Assembly (NCBI GenBank): GCA_934476515.1
Contig: CAKSNZ010000006.1
Coordinates: 17,915-81,914 of the forward strand
Source: an uncultured Ruminococcus sp.
GTDB taxonomy: Bacteria > Bacillota > Clostridia > Oscillospirales > Acutalibacteraceae
Reading direction: 5' to 3'
DNA length: 64,000 bases
Shown here: piece after piece, positions 27,544 through 36,180 of the stretch
Layout: the number at the start of each line of letters is the position of its first letter
Position numbering within the stretch: the stretch's first letter is position 1
The notes under the pieces: model-generated
What the model was told of the DNA's origin: nothing
Database searches by the model: none
What the model saw: the letters and a program-made list of their open reading frames with translations, nothing else
Translations under genes and position numbers: made by a program

Positions 27544-28382
27544 TACTTATTCTTTAACTCCTCAAGACAGTCTATACAAAGTTTGTTAATATCATCTTTA
27601 TTAAAAGTAACATCATTCCACTTTTGCTGAGCCACTACTGCTTGCCATACTAACATAGCCATACCACCGATAGCCTTGTTGCCAAAAGCCTTAGCTTTCT
27701 GTACAAGCTGAGTTTCTAAAGGATTATAGATTGCATCAAATACTGCCTTAGAATTTTTGATAATTTCATCATTAACAGGACAGTTGTCAACTTTAGGGAA
27801 CATACCGACAGGTGTTGCATTTACAAGAACATCAATTTCACCACTTAGTTCATCAAGTAGGCAAACCTTAACTTCTGTTTCCTTAATTGACTCTAGTTCT
27901 TTCTTTAGGTCGTTAGCCATATTAACATCATCTTTACGAACTGCAAGTGTTAGGTCATTGTCAGCTAAAACTGCTTCATAAGCCATTGTTCTTGCAACAC
28001 CACCACAACCAAGGATTACAACTCTGCCACTAAAAGGAATATCAGCACTTTCAAGTGCTTTTAAGAAACCGTCAGGGTCAGTAGTATATCCCTTGTGAGT
28101 ACCGTTGTCGTTAAATACAGTGTTAACACTACCATATAATTTAGCCTTTGGGTCTAGTTCATCAATAAGTGGGATAATGCCCTGCTTATGAGGAATTGTA
28201 ATGTTAAAACCGTTTAGGTACTGTAATTCTTCCTTAAACTTTTTTTCAAGTTCTTCCGGTGGAATATCATATACACTATATTCTGCATCAATTCCGGAAA
28301 GAGAAAAAAGTCTTTTATGAATGAATGGTGACATAGTATGTCCGATTGGATGTCCGATTACTGCATATTTTTGTTTAGCCAT
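27543..28382 (-). CDS. aroE: Shikimate dehydrogenase
   Basis: About 279 residues. NADP-dependent reduction of 3-dehydroshikimate. The N-terminal substrate site is IGHPIGHTMSPFIH, the catalytic Lys is in FNITIPHKQG, the cofactor loop is GCGGVARTMAYE, and NATPVGMFP follows. The ATG at 28382 is chosen because AAGGAG sits 5-6 nt upstream; upstream in-frame codons are AT-rich and lack a site. It is the first gene of the leftward aro operon and is divergent from acpP. Confidence 0.96.
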   Translation of the reverse strand: MAKQKYAVIGHPIGHTMSPFIHKRLFSLSGIDAEYSVYDIPPEELEKKFKEELQYLNGFNITIPHKQGIIPLIDELDPKAKLYGSVNTVFNDNGTHKGYTTDPDGFLKALESADIPFSGRVVILGCGGVARTMAYEAVLADNDLTLAVRKDDVNMANDLKKELESIKETEVKVCLLDELSGEIDVLVNATPVGMFPKVDNCPVNDEIIKNSKAVFDAIYNPLETQLVQKAKAFGNKAIGGMAMLVWQAVVAQQKWNDVTFNKDDINKLCIDCLEELKNK

Positions 28383-28443
28383 AATTTCTCCTTGAATTTT
28401 CTTATTAAAAATGTAATAAATTATAAAAATTTTCAAATAAATA

Positions 28444-28472
28444 TTGACAAAGTTACAATTTGCTTATACTAT
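28444..28472 (+). promoter_or_regulatory. Sigma-A promoter for acpP
   Basis: TTGACA (28444-28449), a 17-bp spacer and TACTAT (28467-28472), about 100 bp upstream of acpP. It lies in the divergent region shared with the aro operon. Confidence 0.7.
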
Positions 28473-28568
28473 AATTGTAACGGCTATGGATATATTTTAT
28501 CAAATATATGATAATTTGTCCATAAAAGCTGAGGATTATTTTGTTAATTTAATAGGAGGATAATTACT

Positions 28569-28796
28569 ATGGTACTAGAAAAAGTAAAAAGCATTCTAGC
28601 AGAACAGTTTGATGTTGAAGAGGATACAATTACAGAAGAAACTTCTCTACAGGACGATCTAGGTGCAGACTCTCTTGATGTTGTTGACCTACTAATGTCA
28701 ATCGAAGACGAATTCAGCATTGAAGTTCCAGACGAAGATGTTGAAAACATTAAGACAGTAGGCTCACTTGTAGCTTATATCGAACAGAACTCTTAA
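28569..28796 (+). CDS. acpP: Acyl carrier protein
   Basis: 75 residues, acidic, with the phosphopantetheine attachment site DSLD (Ser35) in LGADSLDVVDLLMSIED. It carries acyl chains in fatty acid synthesis. It stands alone with its own promoter and terminator rather than inside a fab cluster. The coding sequence uses common codons, consistent with high expression. AGGAGG precedes the ATG. Confidence 0.97.
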   Translation: MVLEKVKSILAEQFDVEEDTITEETSLQDDLGADSLDVVDLLMSIEDEFSIEVPDEDVENIKTVGSLVAYIEQNS

Positions 28797-28814
28797 TTTT
28801 AATTGTTCACGATA

Positions 28815-28842
28815 GGGTTGGCTTTTTGCCAACCCTTGTTTT
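28815..28842 (+). terminator. Terminator of acpP
   Basis: An 8-bp stem GGGTTGGC/GCCAACCC with a TTTTT loop, followed by TTGTTTTATTTT, 18 nt after the acpP stop. Confidence 0.9.
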
Positions 28843-28880
28843 ATTTTATGGTAAATTTACGGAAAAACCGTTATAAACAC

Positions 28881-28909
28881 TTGAAAAAACTACTCCTATT
28901 TTGTATAAT
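28881..28909 (+). promoter_or_regulatory. Sigma-A promoter for proS
   Basis: TTGAAA (28881-28886), a 17-bp spacer and TATAAT (28904-28909), 40 bp upstream of the proS ATG. Confidence 0.75.
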
Positions 28910-28948
28910 AAAAATAATGCGTAATAGACTTGAAGGGAGTTTATATTA

Positions 28949-30388
28949 ATGGGTAAAAATAAAAAATTTGTTTCTGCCATTACAAGTCGTGATGAAGATT
29001 TCGCAAAATGGTATACAGACATTGTAAAAAAAGCAGAATTAACTGATTATAGTGGTATTAAGGGATGTATGATTATCCGTCCTTATGGTTATGCTATTTG
29101 GGAGAACATTCAGGCTGACCTTGACAGAAGATTTAAAGAAACAGGTCACCAAAATGTTTATATGCCTATGTTTATTCCGGAAAGCCTACTACAGAAGGAA
29201 AAGGACCATGTTGAGGGCTTTGCTCCTGAATGTGCTTGGGTTACTGTTGGTGGACAGGAAAAGTTACAAGAAAGACTTTGTGTTCGTCCAACATCAGAAA
29301 CACTTTTCTGTGAACATTATAGCAAGATTATTGAAACATACAGAGACCTACCAAAGCTATACAACCAGTGGTGTTCAGTTGTAAGATGGGAAAAGACAAC
29401 TCGTCCATTCCTAAGAACAAGTGAATTCCTATGGCAGGAAGGTCACACAATGCACGAAACTGAGGAAGAGGCAAGAGAAGAAACTCTAAGAATGCTACAG
29501 GTTTATACTGACTTCTATAAGGAAACACTTGCTATTCCTGCTGTTATCGGTAGAAAAACAGAAAAAGAAAAATTTGCCGGTGCTGAAGAAACCTACACTA
29601 TTGAACCAATGATGCACAACGGTGTTGCACTTCAGGGTGGTACATCTCATTACTTTGGTGATGGCTTTGCAAAGCAGTTTGACATTACTTTCCAGGGTAG
29701 AGACAATAAGCCTCATTATCCACATCAGACTTCTTGGGGTGTATCTACAAGAATGATTGGTGCTATTATTATGGTACATGGTGATGATGAAGGTCTTGTA
29801 CTTCCACCAAAGATTTCTCCAATTCAGGTAGCTATTATTCCTATTGCTCAGCATAAGGAAGGTGTGCTTGATAAGGCAAATGAACTTTATGACAGACTAA
29901 AGAAGCAGTTTAGAGTTAAGCTTGATGACAGTGACAACTCTCCTGGTTGGAAGTTCTCTGAATATGAAATGAAGGGTGTTCCTGTAAGAGTTGAACTTGG
30001 CCCTAAGGATATTGAGAACAATCAATGTGTTATTGTTCGTAGAGATAACAGAGAAAAGATTTTTGTTCCACTGGATCAGCTAGAGGACAAGATTGCTGAA
30101 ACTCTACAGGCAATTCACGACAGTATGTATGAAAAGGCTCTAAAGAATATGCAGGAAAAGACATTTACTGCTAAGACTTATGATGAGTTTATTGATATTG
30201 CTGAGAATCACCCTGGCTTTATTAAGGCTATGTGGTGTGGCGATACTGCTTGTGAAGAAAAGCTAAAGGAAGTTACACATGGCGTTAAGTCAAGATGTAT
30301 TCCATTTAATGAAGAACATATTGCAGATACTTGTGTATGCTGTGGCAAACCTGCAAAGCATATGGTATTCTGGGGTAAGCAGTATTAA
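28949..30388 (+). CDS. proS: Proline-tRNA ligase (short, archaeal/eukaryote-like form)
   Basis: 479 residues, class II synthetase lacking the ~180-residue editing insertion of the long bacterial form. Motif 2 region: [12 protein letters not shown] and [21 protein letters not shown]. Motif 3 lies in the [20 protein letters not shown] segment. The C-terminal zinc-binding-like domain ends with [18 protein letters not shown]. This form is common in Firmicutes such as Clostridia. GGGAG precedes the ATG. metA follows after 44 nt. Confidence 0.97.
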   Translation: MGKNKKFVSAITSRDEDFAKWYTDIVKKAELTDYSGIKGCMIIRPYGYAIWENIQADLDRRFKETGHQNVYMPMFIPESLLQKEKDHVEGFAPECAWVTVGGQEKLQERLCVRPTSETLFCEHYSKIIETYRDLPKLYNQWCSVVRWEKTTRPFLRTSEFLWQEGHTMHETEEEAREETLRMLQVYTDFYKETLAIPAVIGRKTEKEKFAGAEETYTIEPMMHNGVALQGGTSHYFGDGFAKQFDITFQGRDNKPHYPHQTSWGVSTRMIGAIIMVHGDDEGLVLPPKISPIQVAIIPIAQHKEGVLDKANELYDRLKKQFRVKLDDSDNSPGWKFSEYEMKGVPVRVELGPKDIENNQCVIVRRDNREKIFVPLDQLEDKIAETLQAIHDSMYEKALKNMQEKTFTAKTYDEFIDIAENHPGFIKAMWCGDTACEEKLKEVTHGVKSRCIPFNEEHIADTCVCCGKPAKHMVFWGKQY

Positions 30389-30432
30389 TAAATACTTTAA
30401 TAATTAAAAATTTTTAGAAAAGGAGGGGTATT

Positions 30433-31353
30433 ATGCCAATTAAGGTAGCAAACAATTTACCAGCTATTAAGATACTTGAGGAAGAGAATATTTTTGTAAT
30501 GCCGGAAGACAGAGCAATTACTCAGGATATTAGACCCCTCAAAATTGTTATTCTAAATATTATGCCAACCAAAATTGCAACAGAAACCCAACTTATCAGA
30601 TTATTAAGTAACACTTCTTTGCAAGTTGATGTTGACTTACTTCATATGAAAAGTCACTTGGCTAAGAATGTTAGCCAACATCACCTAGATACATTTTACA
30701 AAACTTTTGATGAAATTAAGGACACAAGGTATGACGGTATGATTATTACCGGTGCACCGGTAGAACATATGGAGTTTGAAGAAGTTGACTATTGGGAAGA
30801 GTTAACGGAAATTATGGATTGGGCAAAGAAAAATGTTTGGTCAACATTCCACATTTGTTGGGGTGCTCAAGCAGGACTTTACCATTATTACGGTATTCAT
30901 AAGAGAGAACTTGATGAAAAGTTAAGTGGTATCTTCCGTCACAGAATTTCTGCTAAGTACCATCCTTTACTTCGTGGACTTGATGATGTGTTTATGATGC
31001 CTCATTCAAGATACACCGAGAGTATTCCGGAAGAAATTTATAGCAACCCTAACCTTGATGTACTTGCTACCAGTGAAAAAGCCGGTGTTGCTATTGTTGC
31101 TGACAAAACTTGCAGAAAGATTTTTGTTTTTGGTCATGCAGAATATGACAGAATGACTTTGGCTGATGAATATAAAAGAGATTTAGAAAAGGGTATTAAC
31201 CCTAAAATTCCTTATAGTTATTTTCCAAAGGATAATGTTGATGGTATTCCTGATAAAAAGTGGAGAAGTACAGCTTTCTTGCTTTTTGCAAACTGGCTAA
31301 ACTACTTTGTATATCAGCAAACACCATTTGACTTAAATGAACTTAATAAGTAA
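30433..31353 (+). CDS. metA: Homoserine O-acetyltransferase (MetA family)
   Basis: 306 residues. Activates homoserine for methionine synthesis. Catalytic Cys142 is in [10 protein letters not shown], and the family signature [13 protein letters not shown] is present. Residue 111 is glutamate ([11 protein letters not shown]). In studied MetA enzymes Glu at this position goes with acetyl-CoA use and Gly with succinyl-CoA, so acetyltransferase activity is predicted despite the common 'succinyltransferase' label. A strong AGGAGG site precedes the ATG. No SAM riboswitch is visible; it appears cotranscribed with proS. Confidence 0.93.
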   Translation: MPIKVANNLPAIKILEEENIFVMPEDRAITQDIRPLKIVILNIMPTKIATETQLIRLLSNTSLQVDVDLLHMKSHLAKNVSQHHLDTFYKTFDEIKDTRYDGMIITGAPVEHMEFEEVDYWEELTEIMDWAKKNVWSTFHICWGAQAGLYHYYGIHKRELDEKLSGIFRHRISAKYHPLLRGLDDVFMMPHSRYTESIPEEIYSNPNLDVLATSEKAGVAIVADKTCRKIFVFGHAEYDRMTLADEYKRDLEKGINPKIPYSYFPKDNVDGIPDKKWRSTAFLLFANWLNYFVYQQTPFDLNELNK

Positions 31354-31360
31354 CGCAAAT

Positions 31361-31395
31361 AAAAACACCTATCAGTTAATTCTGATAGGTGTTTT
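31361..31395. terminator. Bidirectional terminator between metA and sigF
   Basis: A 15-bp perfect stem AAAAACACCTATCAG/CTGATAGGTGTTTTT with a short loop, bearing A- and T-runs at its two ends. It serves the convergent metA and sigF genes. Confidence 0.9.
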
Positions 31396-31414
31396 TGCTT
31401 TACCGGAGGGAAAT

Positions 31415-32047
31415 TTAGCAAAGCATTTTTGAGCGAATATTATGTAAAATTCTTTTTTCTTTTCTGCTGACTTGTACTTGAGTCATATTTAGGGTTTTGC
31501 CTGTTTCTTTCTGGGTCATATGCTTAAAGTATCTTAGTTCAATAAGTTTGTTATCTTCATCGCATAAGTCCTCTAAAGCCTTTTTTAGCGAGATTTTTTC
31601 GGTACATTCCTCCTCACAAGAGTTTACTGTAAGGTCAATTTCGGTGTTTTCTTCTGTGGTTAAAGATATAGGCAGTCTACCGGCATTTAGTGCATCATTT
31701 ACCTTTTCTTCTGTGGTGTCTAATTTTTCTGCAATTTCACTTATAGTAAGGTTGTTTTCTTTCTCGGTAAGGGTGTTTATTTTTAGGTAAAGTTCCTTTA
31801 GGCTACGGCTGACCTTTACTGTGCCACCTTCTCTGAAAAGCCTTTTAATTTCACCTAGAATCACCGGCACTGCATATGTACTTAATTTATAGCCTAATGT
31901 GTCATCAAACTTATCAACTGCCTTTATAAGTCCAACACAACCTGCCATATATAGGTCCTCATATTCAATGCCTTTGCCCTTGAATCTTTTGCAACAAGAA
32001 TGTACAAGTCCTAAATTTTCTTCTACAATTTTATTGCGACTTTTCAT
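31415..32047 (-). CDS. sigF: Sporulation sigma factor SigF
   Basis: 210 residues. Forespore-specific sigma factor. Region 2 is visible (EYEDLYMAGCVGLIKAVDKFD, partly) and region 4 as MTQKETGKTLNMTQVQVSRK. Its identity is supported by position: the third gene of a spoIIAA-spoIIAB-sigF operon. Its start overlaps the spoIIAB end by 17 bp. It should be inactive until released from SpoIIAB. Confidence 0.95.
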   Translation of the reverse strand: MKSRNKIVEENLGLVHSCCKRFKGKGIEYEDLYMAGCVGLIKAVDKFDDTLGYKLSTYAVPVILGEIKRLFREGGTVKVSRSLKELYLKINTLTEKENNLTISEIAEKLDTTEEKVNDALNAGRLPISLTTEENTEIDLTVNSCEEECTEKISLKKALEDLCDEDNKLIELRYFKHMTQKETGKTLNMTQVQVSRKEKRILHNIRSKMLC

Positions 32048-32477
32048 ATTTTGTCCTAATAATCTTCTTGTATAGGGTTACTGTTGTGCCTTGATTTTCC
32101 TTTGACTTTACCTTTACTTTGTCCATAAAACTTTCCATCACTGCAAAGCCAAGACCGGCTCTTTCTTCACCACCTGTTGTAAAAAGTGGTTCCATAGCTT
32201 TCTTAATGTCAGGAATTCCCTTGCCTTTGTCACGAATTTTGATGGTGATTAGGTTGTCCTCTGAGATTTCACCTTTTATGTAAATTATTCCACTGCTGTC
32301 GCTGTAGCCATGTACAATACTGTTTGTAACAGCTTCAGATACAGCAGTTTTTATATCGGAAAGTTCATTGATTGTAGGGTCAAGTTGCAGTACAAATGCA
32401 GACACAACACTTCTTGCAAAACTTTCATTGATACTTTTTGAGGGGATTTTCAGTTCCATAGAATTTACAATATTCAT
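32031..32477 (-). CDS. spoIIAB: Anti-sigma F factor / serine kinase SpoIIAB
   Basis: 148 residues, GHKL ATPase fold. N box EAVTNSIVHGYS, G1 RDKGKGIPDIKKAMEP and G2 region GGEERAGLGFAVMESFMD are present. It binds and inhibits SigF and phosphorylates SpoIIAA. It overlaps spoIIAA by 4 bp and sigF by 17 bp, so stoichiometry is probably set by translational coupling. Confidence 0.96.
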   Translation of the reverse strand: MNIVNSMELKIPSKSINESFARSVVSAFVLQLDPTINELSDIKTAVSEAVTNSIVHGYSDSSGIIYIKGEISEDNLITIKIRDKGKGIPDIKKAMEPLFTTGGEERAGLGFAVMESFMDKVKVKSKENQGTTVTLYKKIIRTKYEKSQ

Positions 32478-32776
32478 TTTACTACCCCCAATGTTTGAAT
32501 ACCGGCAAGGTTTACCATTCTTTTTAGATTAAGTGGTAGGTTAACAACTTCTAGCTTGCCACCGATTAATGACATTTGACGAAATCTTCCCATTATTAAG
32601 CCTATGCCACTACTGTCCATAAACTTTACATTGGAAAAATCTAATGATAGCTTTTGTGGTCGTAGTGCCTCTGTTTGGGAGTCAATCTCTTGCCTTAGCG
32701 ATGTACTTGTGTGTTGGTCAATCTCACCGTTTAAAAATACTGTGAGAGATTTGTTTTCATATGTTGAGTTAATCAT
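32474..32776 (-). CDS. spoIIAA: Anti-sigma F factor antagonist SpoIIAA
   Basis: 100 residues from the ATG at 32776, which has AAGGAAG upstream; the longer reading frame starts without a site. STAS domain with the phosphorylatable serine in KFMDSSGIGLIMGR. Unphosphorylated SpoIIAA frees SigF from SpoIIAB. First gene of the operon. No sigma-H promoter could be identified with confidence in the ~100 bp upstream. Confidence 0.95.
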   Translation of the reverse strand: MINSTYENKSLTVFLNGEIDQHTSTSLRQEIDSQTEALRPQKLSLDFSNVKFMDSSGIGLIMGRFRQMSLIGGKLEVVNLPLNLKRMVNLAGIQTLGVVK

Positions 32777-32811
32777 TTTCAACTTCCTTTTCTGAAATTT
32801 GAGCATAAAAA

Positions 32812-32843
32812 AGTTCATACTATTATAATAAATAGTATGAACT
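32812..32843 (-). terminator. Hairpin between folC and spoIIAA
   Basis: A 12-bp perfect stem AGTTCATACTAT/ATAGTATGAACT, with TTTTTT after it in the minus direction. It probably terminates folC transcription. It lies only 36 nt before the spoIIAA start, so it could also act as an attenuator. Confidence 0.75.
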
Positions 32844-32874
32844 GAAAAATTTGTATTATTCTGTTGAATAGAAA

Positions 32875-34164
32875 TTATTTTTTAAATTTATTCATTAAAA
32901 TAGGTCTGATTTCACCGGCTAGGTAAAGTGAACCACAAATCATTACTGTACCATTAATTTCATCAGCCAGTGCAAGGGCTTTGTCAATAGCTTCTTCCGG
33001 TGTATCACAAGGAATAGCATTGTTGAATTTTCCTTCACACATTTTTGCTAATTCAACATTACTGATTGTTCTTGGATTGTCAACAGTCAGTGTGAATACT
33101 GTGTCAAATTTACCGTCAATAAAGTTTAGTGAATGGGTAATGTCTTTATCCTTTAGCATACCCATAATTAATACTCTAGGTGCAGTTGTGTATTCATCAA
33201 CGCTTTTTGCAAAAGCTTCCATACCGTTAGGATTGTGAGCACCATCAAGAATAACTGTAGGTTCTTTTGAGAGAACTTCAAACCTTGCCGGATTATTGGC
33301 CTTTGCAATACCATATTCAATATCGGTAGGGGTAATGCCAAAGTAATGTTCATCATTCAGTACTTCAATAGCAGTTAAAGCAGTTTTTAGGTTGCTGATT
33401 TGGTGTAGTCCTACAAGGTGTAGGGTAAACTCTTTTCCTTTATATTTAACAATTGTTCCATCTAATGTGGAAAGTTTTACTTTTACTTTGCAGTCCTCGG
33501 CAAAGTGATACATATTGTGCTTTTCTACACAATCCTTTACAATTTGCTTTTCAATTTCCTTGTGAGTTTGTTCACCGATAACTGTGTTGGAGTCTTTCTT
33601 GATAATACCACATTTTTGGTAAGTGATTTTCTCAATTGTATCACCAAGTACAGCAGTATGGTCAAGGTCAATTGGTGTGATAACTGAACATAGTGGTGCA
33701 GGAATAGTGTTTGTACAATCAAGCAATCCTCCCATACCTGTTTCAAGTACAACAATGTCACACTTTTCAATGTAATAATAGTAAAATGCAATAGCATTTA
33801 CAAATTCAAATTCTGTAATGATTTCATCATTCTCAGCCATTTGTTCTACAAATGGATAAATGTATTCTACAATATCGGCTAACTTCTGCTTTGGTATCAT
33901 TTCACCGTTAATCTGAATTCTTTCTCTAAAATCAGTGATGAAAGGTGAGATGAAAAGTCCTGTTTTGTACTTAGCCTCAGTAAGTACAGAACTAATCATT
34001 TGGCAAACAGAACCTTTGCCGTTAGTACCGGCTACATGAACAAATTTGCATTTGTCCTGAGGGTTGCCAATAAGGTCAAGTAATTTTAAAATTCTGTCTA
34101 GTCCCGGTCTTGAACCAAAATGTAAAAGACCATGTATTTTTTCTAATGCTTCAGTATATGTCAT
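32875..34164 (-). CDS. folC: Folylpolyglutamate synthase / dihydrofolate synthase
   Basis: 429 residues, Mur-ligase fold. P-loop HVAGTNGKGSV, then FISPFITDFRERI (folate loop), ETGMGGLLDCTN and DGAHNPNGM are all present. It adds glutamates to folates and may also make dihydrofolate. The start overlaps the rsmI stop by 4 bp. Confidence 0.95.
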   Translation of the reverse strand: MTYTEALEKIHGLLHFGSRPGLDRILKLLDLIGNPQDKCKFVHVAGTNGKGSVCQMISSVLTEAKYKTGLFISPFITDFRERIQINGEMIPKQKLADIVEYIYPFVEQMAENDEIITEFEFVNAIAFYYYYIEKCDIVVLETGMGGLLDCTNTIPAPLCSVITPIDLDHTAVLGDTIEKITYQKCGIIKKDSNTVIGEQTHKEIEKQIVKDCVEKHNMYHFAEDCKVKVKLSTLDGTIVKYKGKEFTLHLVGLHQISNLKTALTAIEVLNDEHYFGITPTDIEYGIAKANNPARFEVLSKEPTVILDGAHNPNGMEAFAKSVDEYTTAPRVLIMGMLKDKDITHSLNFIDGKFDTVFTLTVDNPRTISNVELAKMCEGKFNNAIPCDTPEEAIDKALALADEINGTVMICGSLYLAGEIRPILMNKFKK

Positions 34165-34982
34165 AGTAATTCCTTATAAATCTCATTCTTCTTAAATCCG
34201 GTTAGTGATGCAATTTCTTTACTGGCAGTAGTAGCTTTTTCTCCATTTTCGATTAGCTTTTTAGCCATTTCTACTGCATCGCTAAGGGTGTATGTTTCTT
34301 CTTCTTCCTTATGTGGTTTGCCACCAAGTACAAGGACTATTTCTCCCTTTAGTCCTGTTTCTCCATAATCTTCATAGGCCTTGTCTGTTGTTGTGCGAAT
34401 AACCTCCTCGTGAATTTTGGTTATTTCTCTAACAATGGATAGCTTTCTGTTTGGAAAGTAATTTGCAAAGTCCTTTAGTGTGTTGGAAAGTTTGTGGGGT
34501 GCTTCATAGAAAAGCATTGTTCTTTCTTCATTTATTAGACTCTCTAGGTGTTCCTTACGGCTTTTCTTATTTACACTTAAGAAACCCTCAAATGTAAATC
34601 TGCCTGTTGGCAGTCCGGAAATAGCCAATGCCGAGGCAAAGGCAGTTGGTCCGGGAATAACAATGGTAGGAATTCCTTTTTCTTCACATTGCATAATGAG
34701 AAGTTCTCCCGGGTCACTGACACAAGGCATACCTGCATCTGTAACAATAGCACAAGTTTCACCATTAAGAATTCTATTTGTGATTATTTCACCTCTTTGA
34801 AGTTTGTTATGTTCAAAGTAGCTAACCATTTCTTTCTTTATACCAAAATGGTTTAGTAGCTTTAGTGTTACTCTTGTGTCCTCAGCAGCAATGAAATCAA
34901 CTTTTTCAAGTGTTTCTATTGCTCGTGGGGAAAAGTCATTTAGGTTACCTATTGGAGTACCTACTACATATAATACACTCAT
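34161..34982 (-). CDS. rsmI: 16S rRNA (cytidine1402-2'-O)-methyltransferase
   Basis: 273 residues, tetrapyrrole-methylase fold. The N-terminal signature VVGTPIGNLNDFSPRAIETL, then AAEDTRVTLKLLNHFGI, TDAGMPCVSDPG and FYEAPHKL are typical. It methylates C1402 of 16S rRNA. It has the C-terminal HTH-like extension common in the family. It overlaps both neighbours by 4 bp (ATGA). Confidence 0.96.
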   Translation of the reverse strand: MSVLYVVGTPIGNLNDFSPRAIETLEKVDFIAAEDTRVTLKLLNHFGIKKEMVSYFEHNKLQRGEIITNRILNGETCAIVTDAGMPCVSDPGELLIMQCEEKGIPTIVIPGPTAFASALAISGLPTGRFTFEGFLSVNKKSRKEHLESLINEERTMLFYEAPHKLSNTLKDFANYFPNRKLSIVREITKIHEEVIRTTTDKAYEDYGETGLKGEIVLVLGGKPHKEEEETYTLSDAVEMAKKLIENGEKATTASKEIASLTGFKKNEIYKELL

Positions 34983-35716
34983 AATTGCTCCTTATAATTT
35001 CCGTAAACCTTTAGCATTTCTTCTGAATATTCTCCAAGGCTGTTTTCTATCATCAAGGTTTCTTCTGTAGTCATAAAGCCTCTTTTGCCACCTTTTCTGC
35101 CTTCTACTAATACCAACTTAGGTGGTTTGTTTAGCCTTTGTTGTACAAGTCTTAGCCTTTTAGGTTCAATTTTGTATTGCCTCATTAGTACAAGAATATC
35201 AGTTAGCCTCTCAGGTCGTTGACAAAGACAAAACCTACCTCCAAAGTTAAGTAGGGAAGAACTGACCTTTACAATATCTTCCAAAGAACATTCTACTTCA
35301 TGTCTGGCAGTTTTTTTCCCTGAATGTGGGTTGTGCAGTCCTGTGCCGTTTTCTTTATATGGTGGATTACATACCACAAGGTCAAAGTAACCGAAAGGTA
35401 CTTTGCCTTTTAGGTCTTTAAGGTCAGAATTAATTACAGTAACATTTTCCAGTTTATTATGCTTAATACTCCTTTCAAGCAGTGAACAAGCATCTTCCTG
35501 AATATCTACTGCAATAATTTCTTTTGATTTATTGTCTTTCTTCATAAGTAAGGGGATTGTACCACAACCTGTGCCAAGTTCAATTACTTTGTCATTTTTC
35601 TTAGCATTACAAAAGTAGTTAAGTATTATAGTGTCGGTAGAAAAATGATGAATGTCGCTTACAATAATTTCAATGTTATTGCCAAGTGGCTCAAAATGTT
35701 CATTTGGATTTAGCAT
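34979..35716 (-). CDS. trmN6: tRNA1(Val) A37 N6-methyltransferase-like protein
   Basis: 245 residues, SAM-dependent methyltransferase. SAM motif ELGTGCGTIPLLM, catalytic NPPY in VVCNPPYKENGTG, and the N-terminal QL/NE-type segment resemble YfiC/YabB. The YabB-RsmI pair in this order is common in Firmicutes. The target tRNA position in this organism is inferred from the family. Confidence 0.9.
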   Translation of the reverse strand: MLNPNEHFEPLGNNIEIIVSDIHHFSTDTIILNYFCNAKKNDKVIELGTGCGTIPLLMKKDNKSKEIIAVDIQEDACSLLERSIKHNKLENVTVINSDLKDLKGKVPFGYFDLVVCNPPYKENGTGLHNPHSGKKTARHEVECSLEDIVKVSSSLLNFGGRFCLCQRPERLTDILVLMRQYKIEPKRLRLVQQRLNKPPKLVLVEGRKGGKRGFMTTEETLMIENSLGEYSEEMLKVYGNYKEQL

Positions 35717-35767
35717 ACAGTCCCCCTAAAATTAGTGTTTCCTAGAAAATTATACTACAATATAAGA

Positions 35768-35898
35768 AAAACAGCAAGGCAAAAACCTTGCTGTTTAACG
35801 ATACCAACCCAATTACTTTTTGTGATTTCTCGGGTAAAAAACAGACCCGGTCACAAAAAGTAATTATGGGCAATGTTGCAAGGTAAAAACCTTGCTAA
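35768..35898. repeat. Three consecutive hairpins, including a 55-nt long palindrome
   Basis: Between the ferredoxin and trmN6 genes lie two similar terminator-like hairpins with the core CAAGG...CCTTG: one at about 35770-35796 with a T-tract on the minus strand, the other near 35878-35897. Between them is a large palindrome with 15-bp perfect arms AATTACTTTTTGTGA (35811-35825) and its complement (35851-35865), and an inner CGGGT/ACCCG stem. The leftmost is the best terminator for the ferredoxin gene. The middle one looks like an inserted mobile palindrome. Confidence 0.75.
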
Positions 35899-35918
35899 TC
35901 TAACTTCGCTCTCTTAAA

Positions 35919-36089
35919 TTATGCTTCTGCAGGAGCACCTACAGGGCATGTGTCTGCACAAGCACCGCAGCTGATACATTCGTCAGCGTTGATTTCGTAC
36001 TTGCCATCACCTTCAGAGATTGCACCTACAGGACAACCATCTGCACAAGCACCACAGCTGATACATTCATCAGAAATAGCATATGCCAT
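35919..36089 (-). CDS. 2[4Fe-4S] ferredoxin
   Basis: 56 residues with two CxxCxxCxxxCP clusters (CISCGACADGCP and CISCGACADTCP), the classic clostridial ferredoxin. It transfers electrons in anaerobic metabolism, for example with hydrogenase or pyruvate:ferredoxin oxidoreductase; the partner is not visible here. A strong AAGGAGG is correctly spaced before the ATG at 36089. It lies on the strand opposite to an antisense frame that should be ignored. Its own short transcript is likely, with terminators downstream. Confidence 0.96.
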   Translation of the reverse strand: MAYAISDECISCGACADGCPVGAISEGDGKYEINADECISCGACADTCPVGAPAEA

Positions 36090-36180
36090 TCAGAACACCT
36101 CCTTATTAATTTATCCTATTGTAACACGATAAAAGGAAAAAATCAATGAAATTTTGTGTAAAATCTACTTTTTCCAATTA

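Noticed and set aside
30389..30432. A SAM or other methionine riboswitch before metA
   Set aside because: The gap is only 44 nt and contains just the ribosome binding site.
35950..36132. A 60-residue plus-strand frame with repeated SAQAPQLIHSS
   Set aside because: It is the antisense reading of the duplicated ferredoxin cluster motif.
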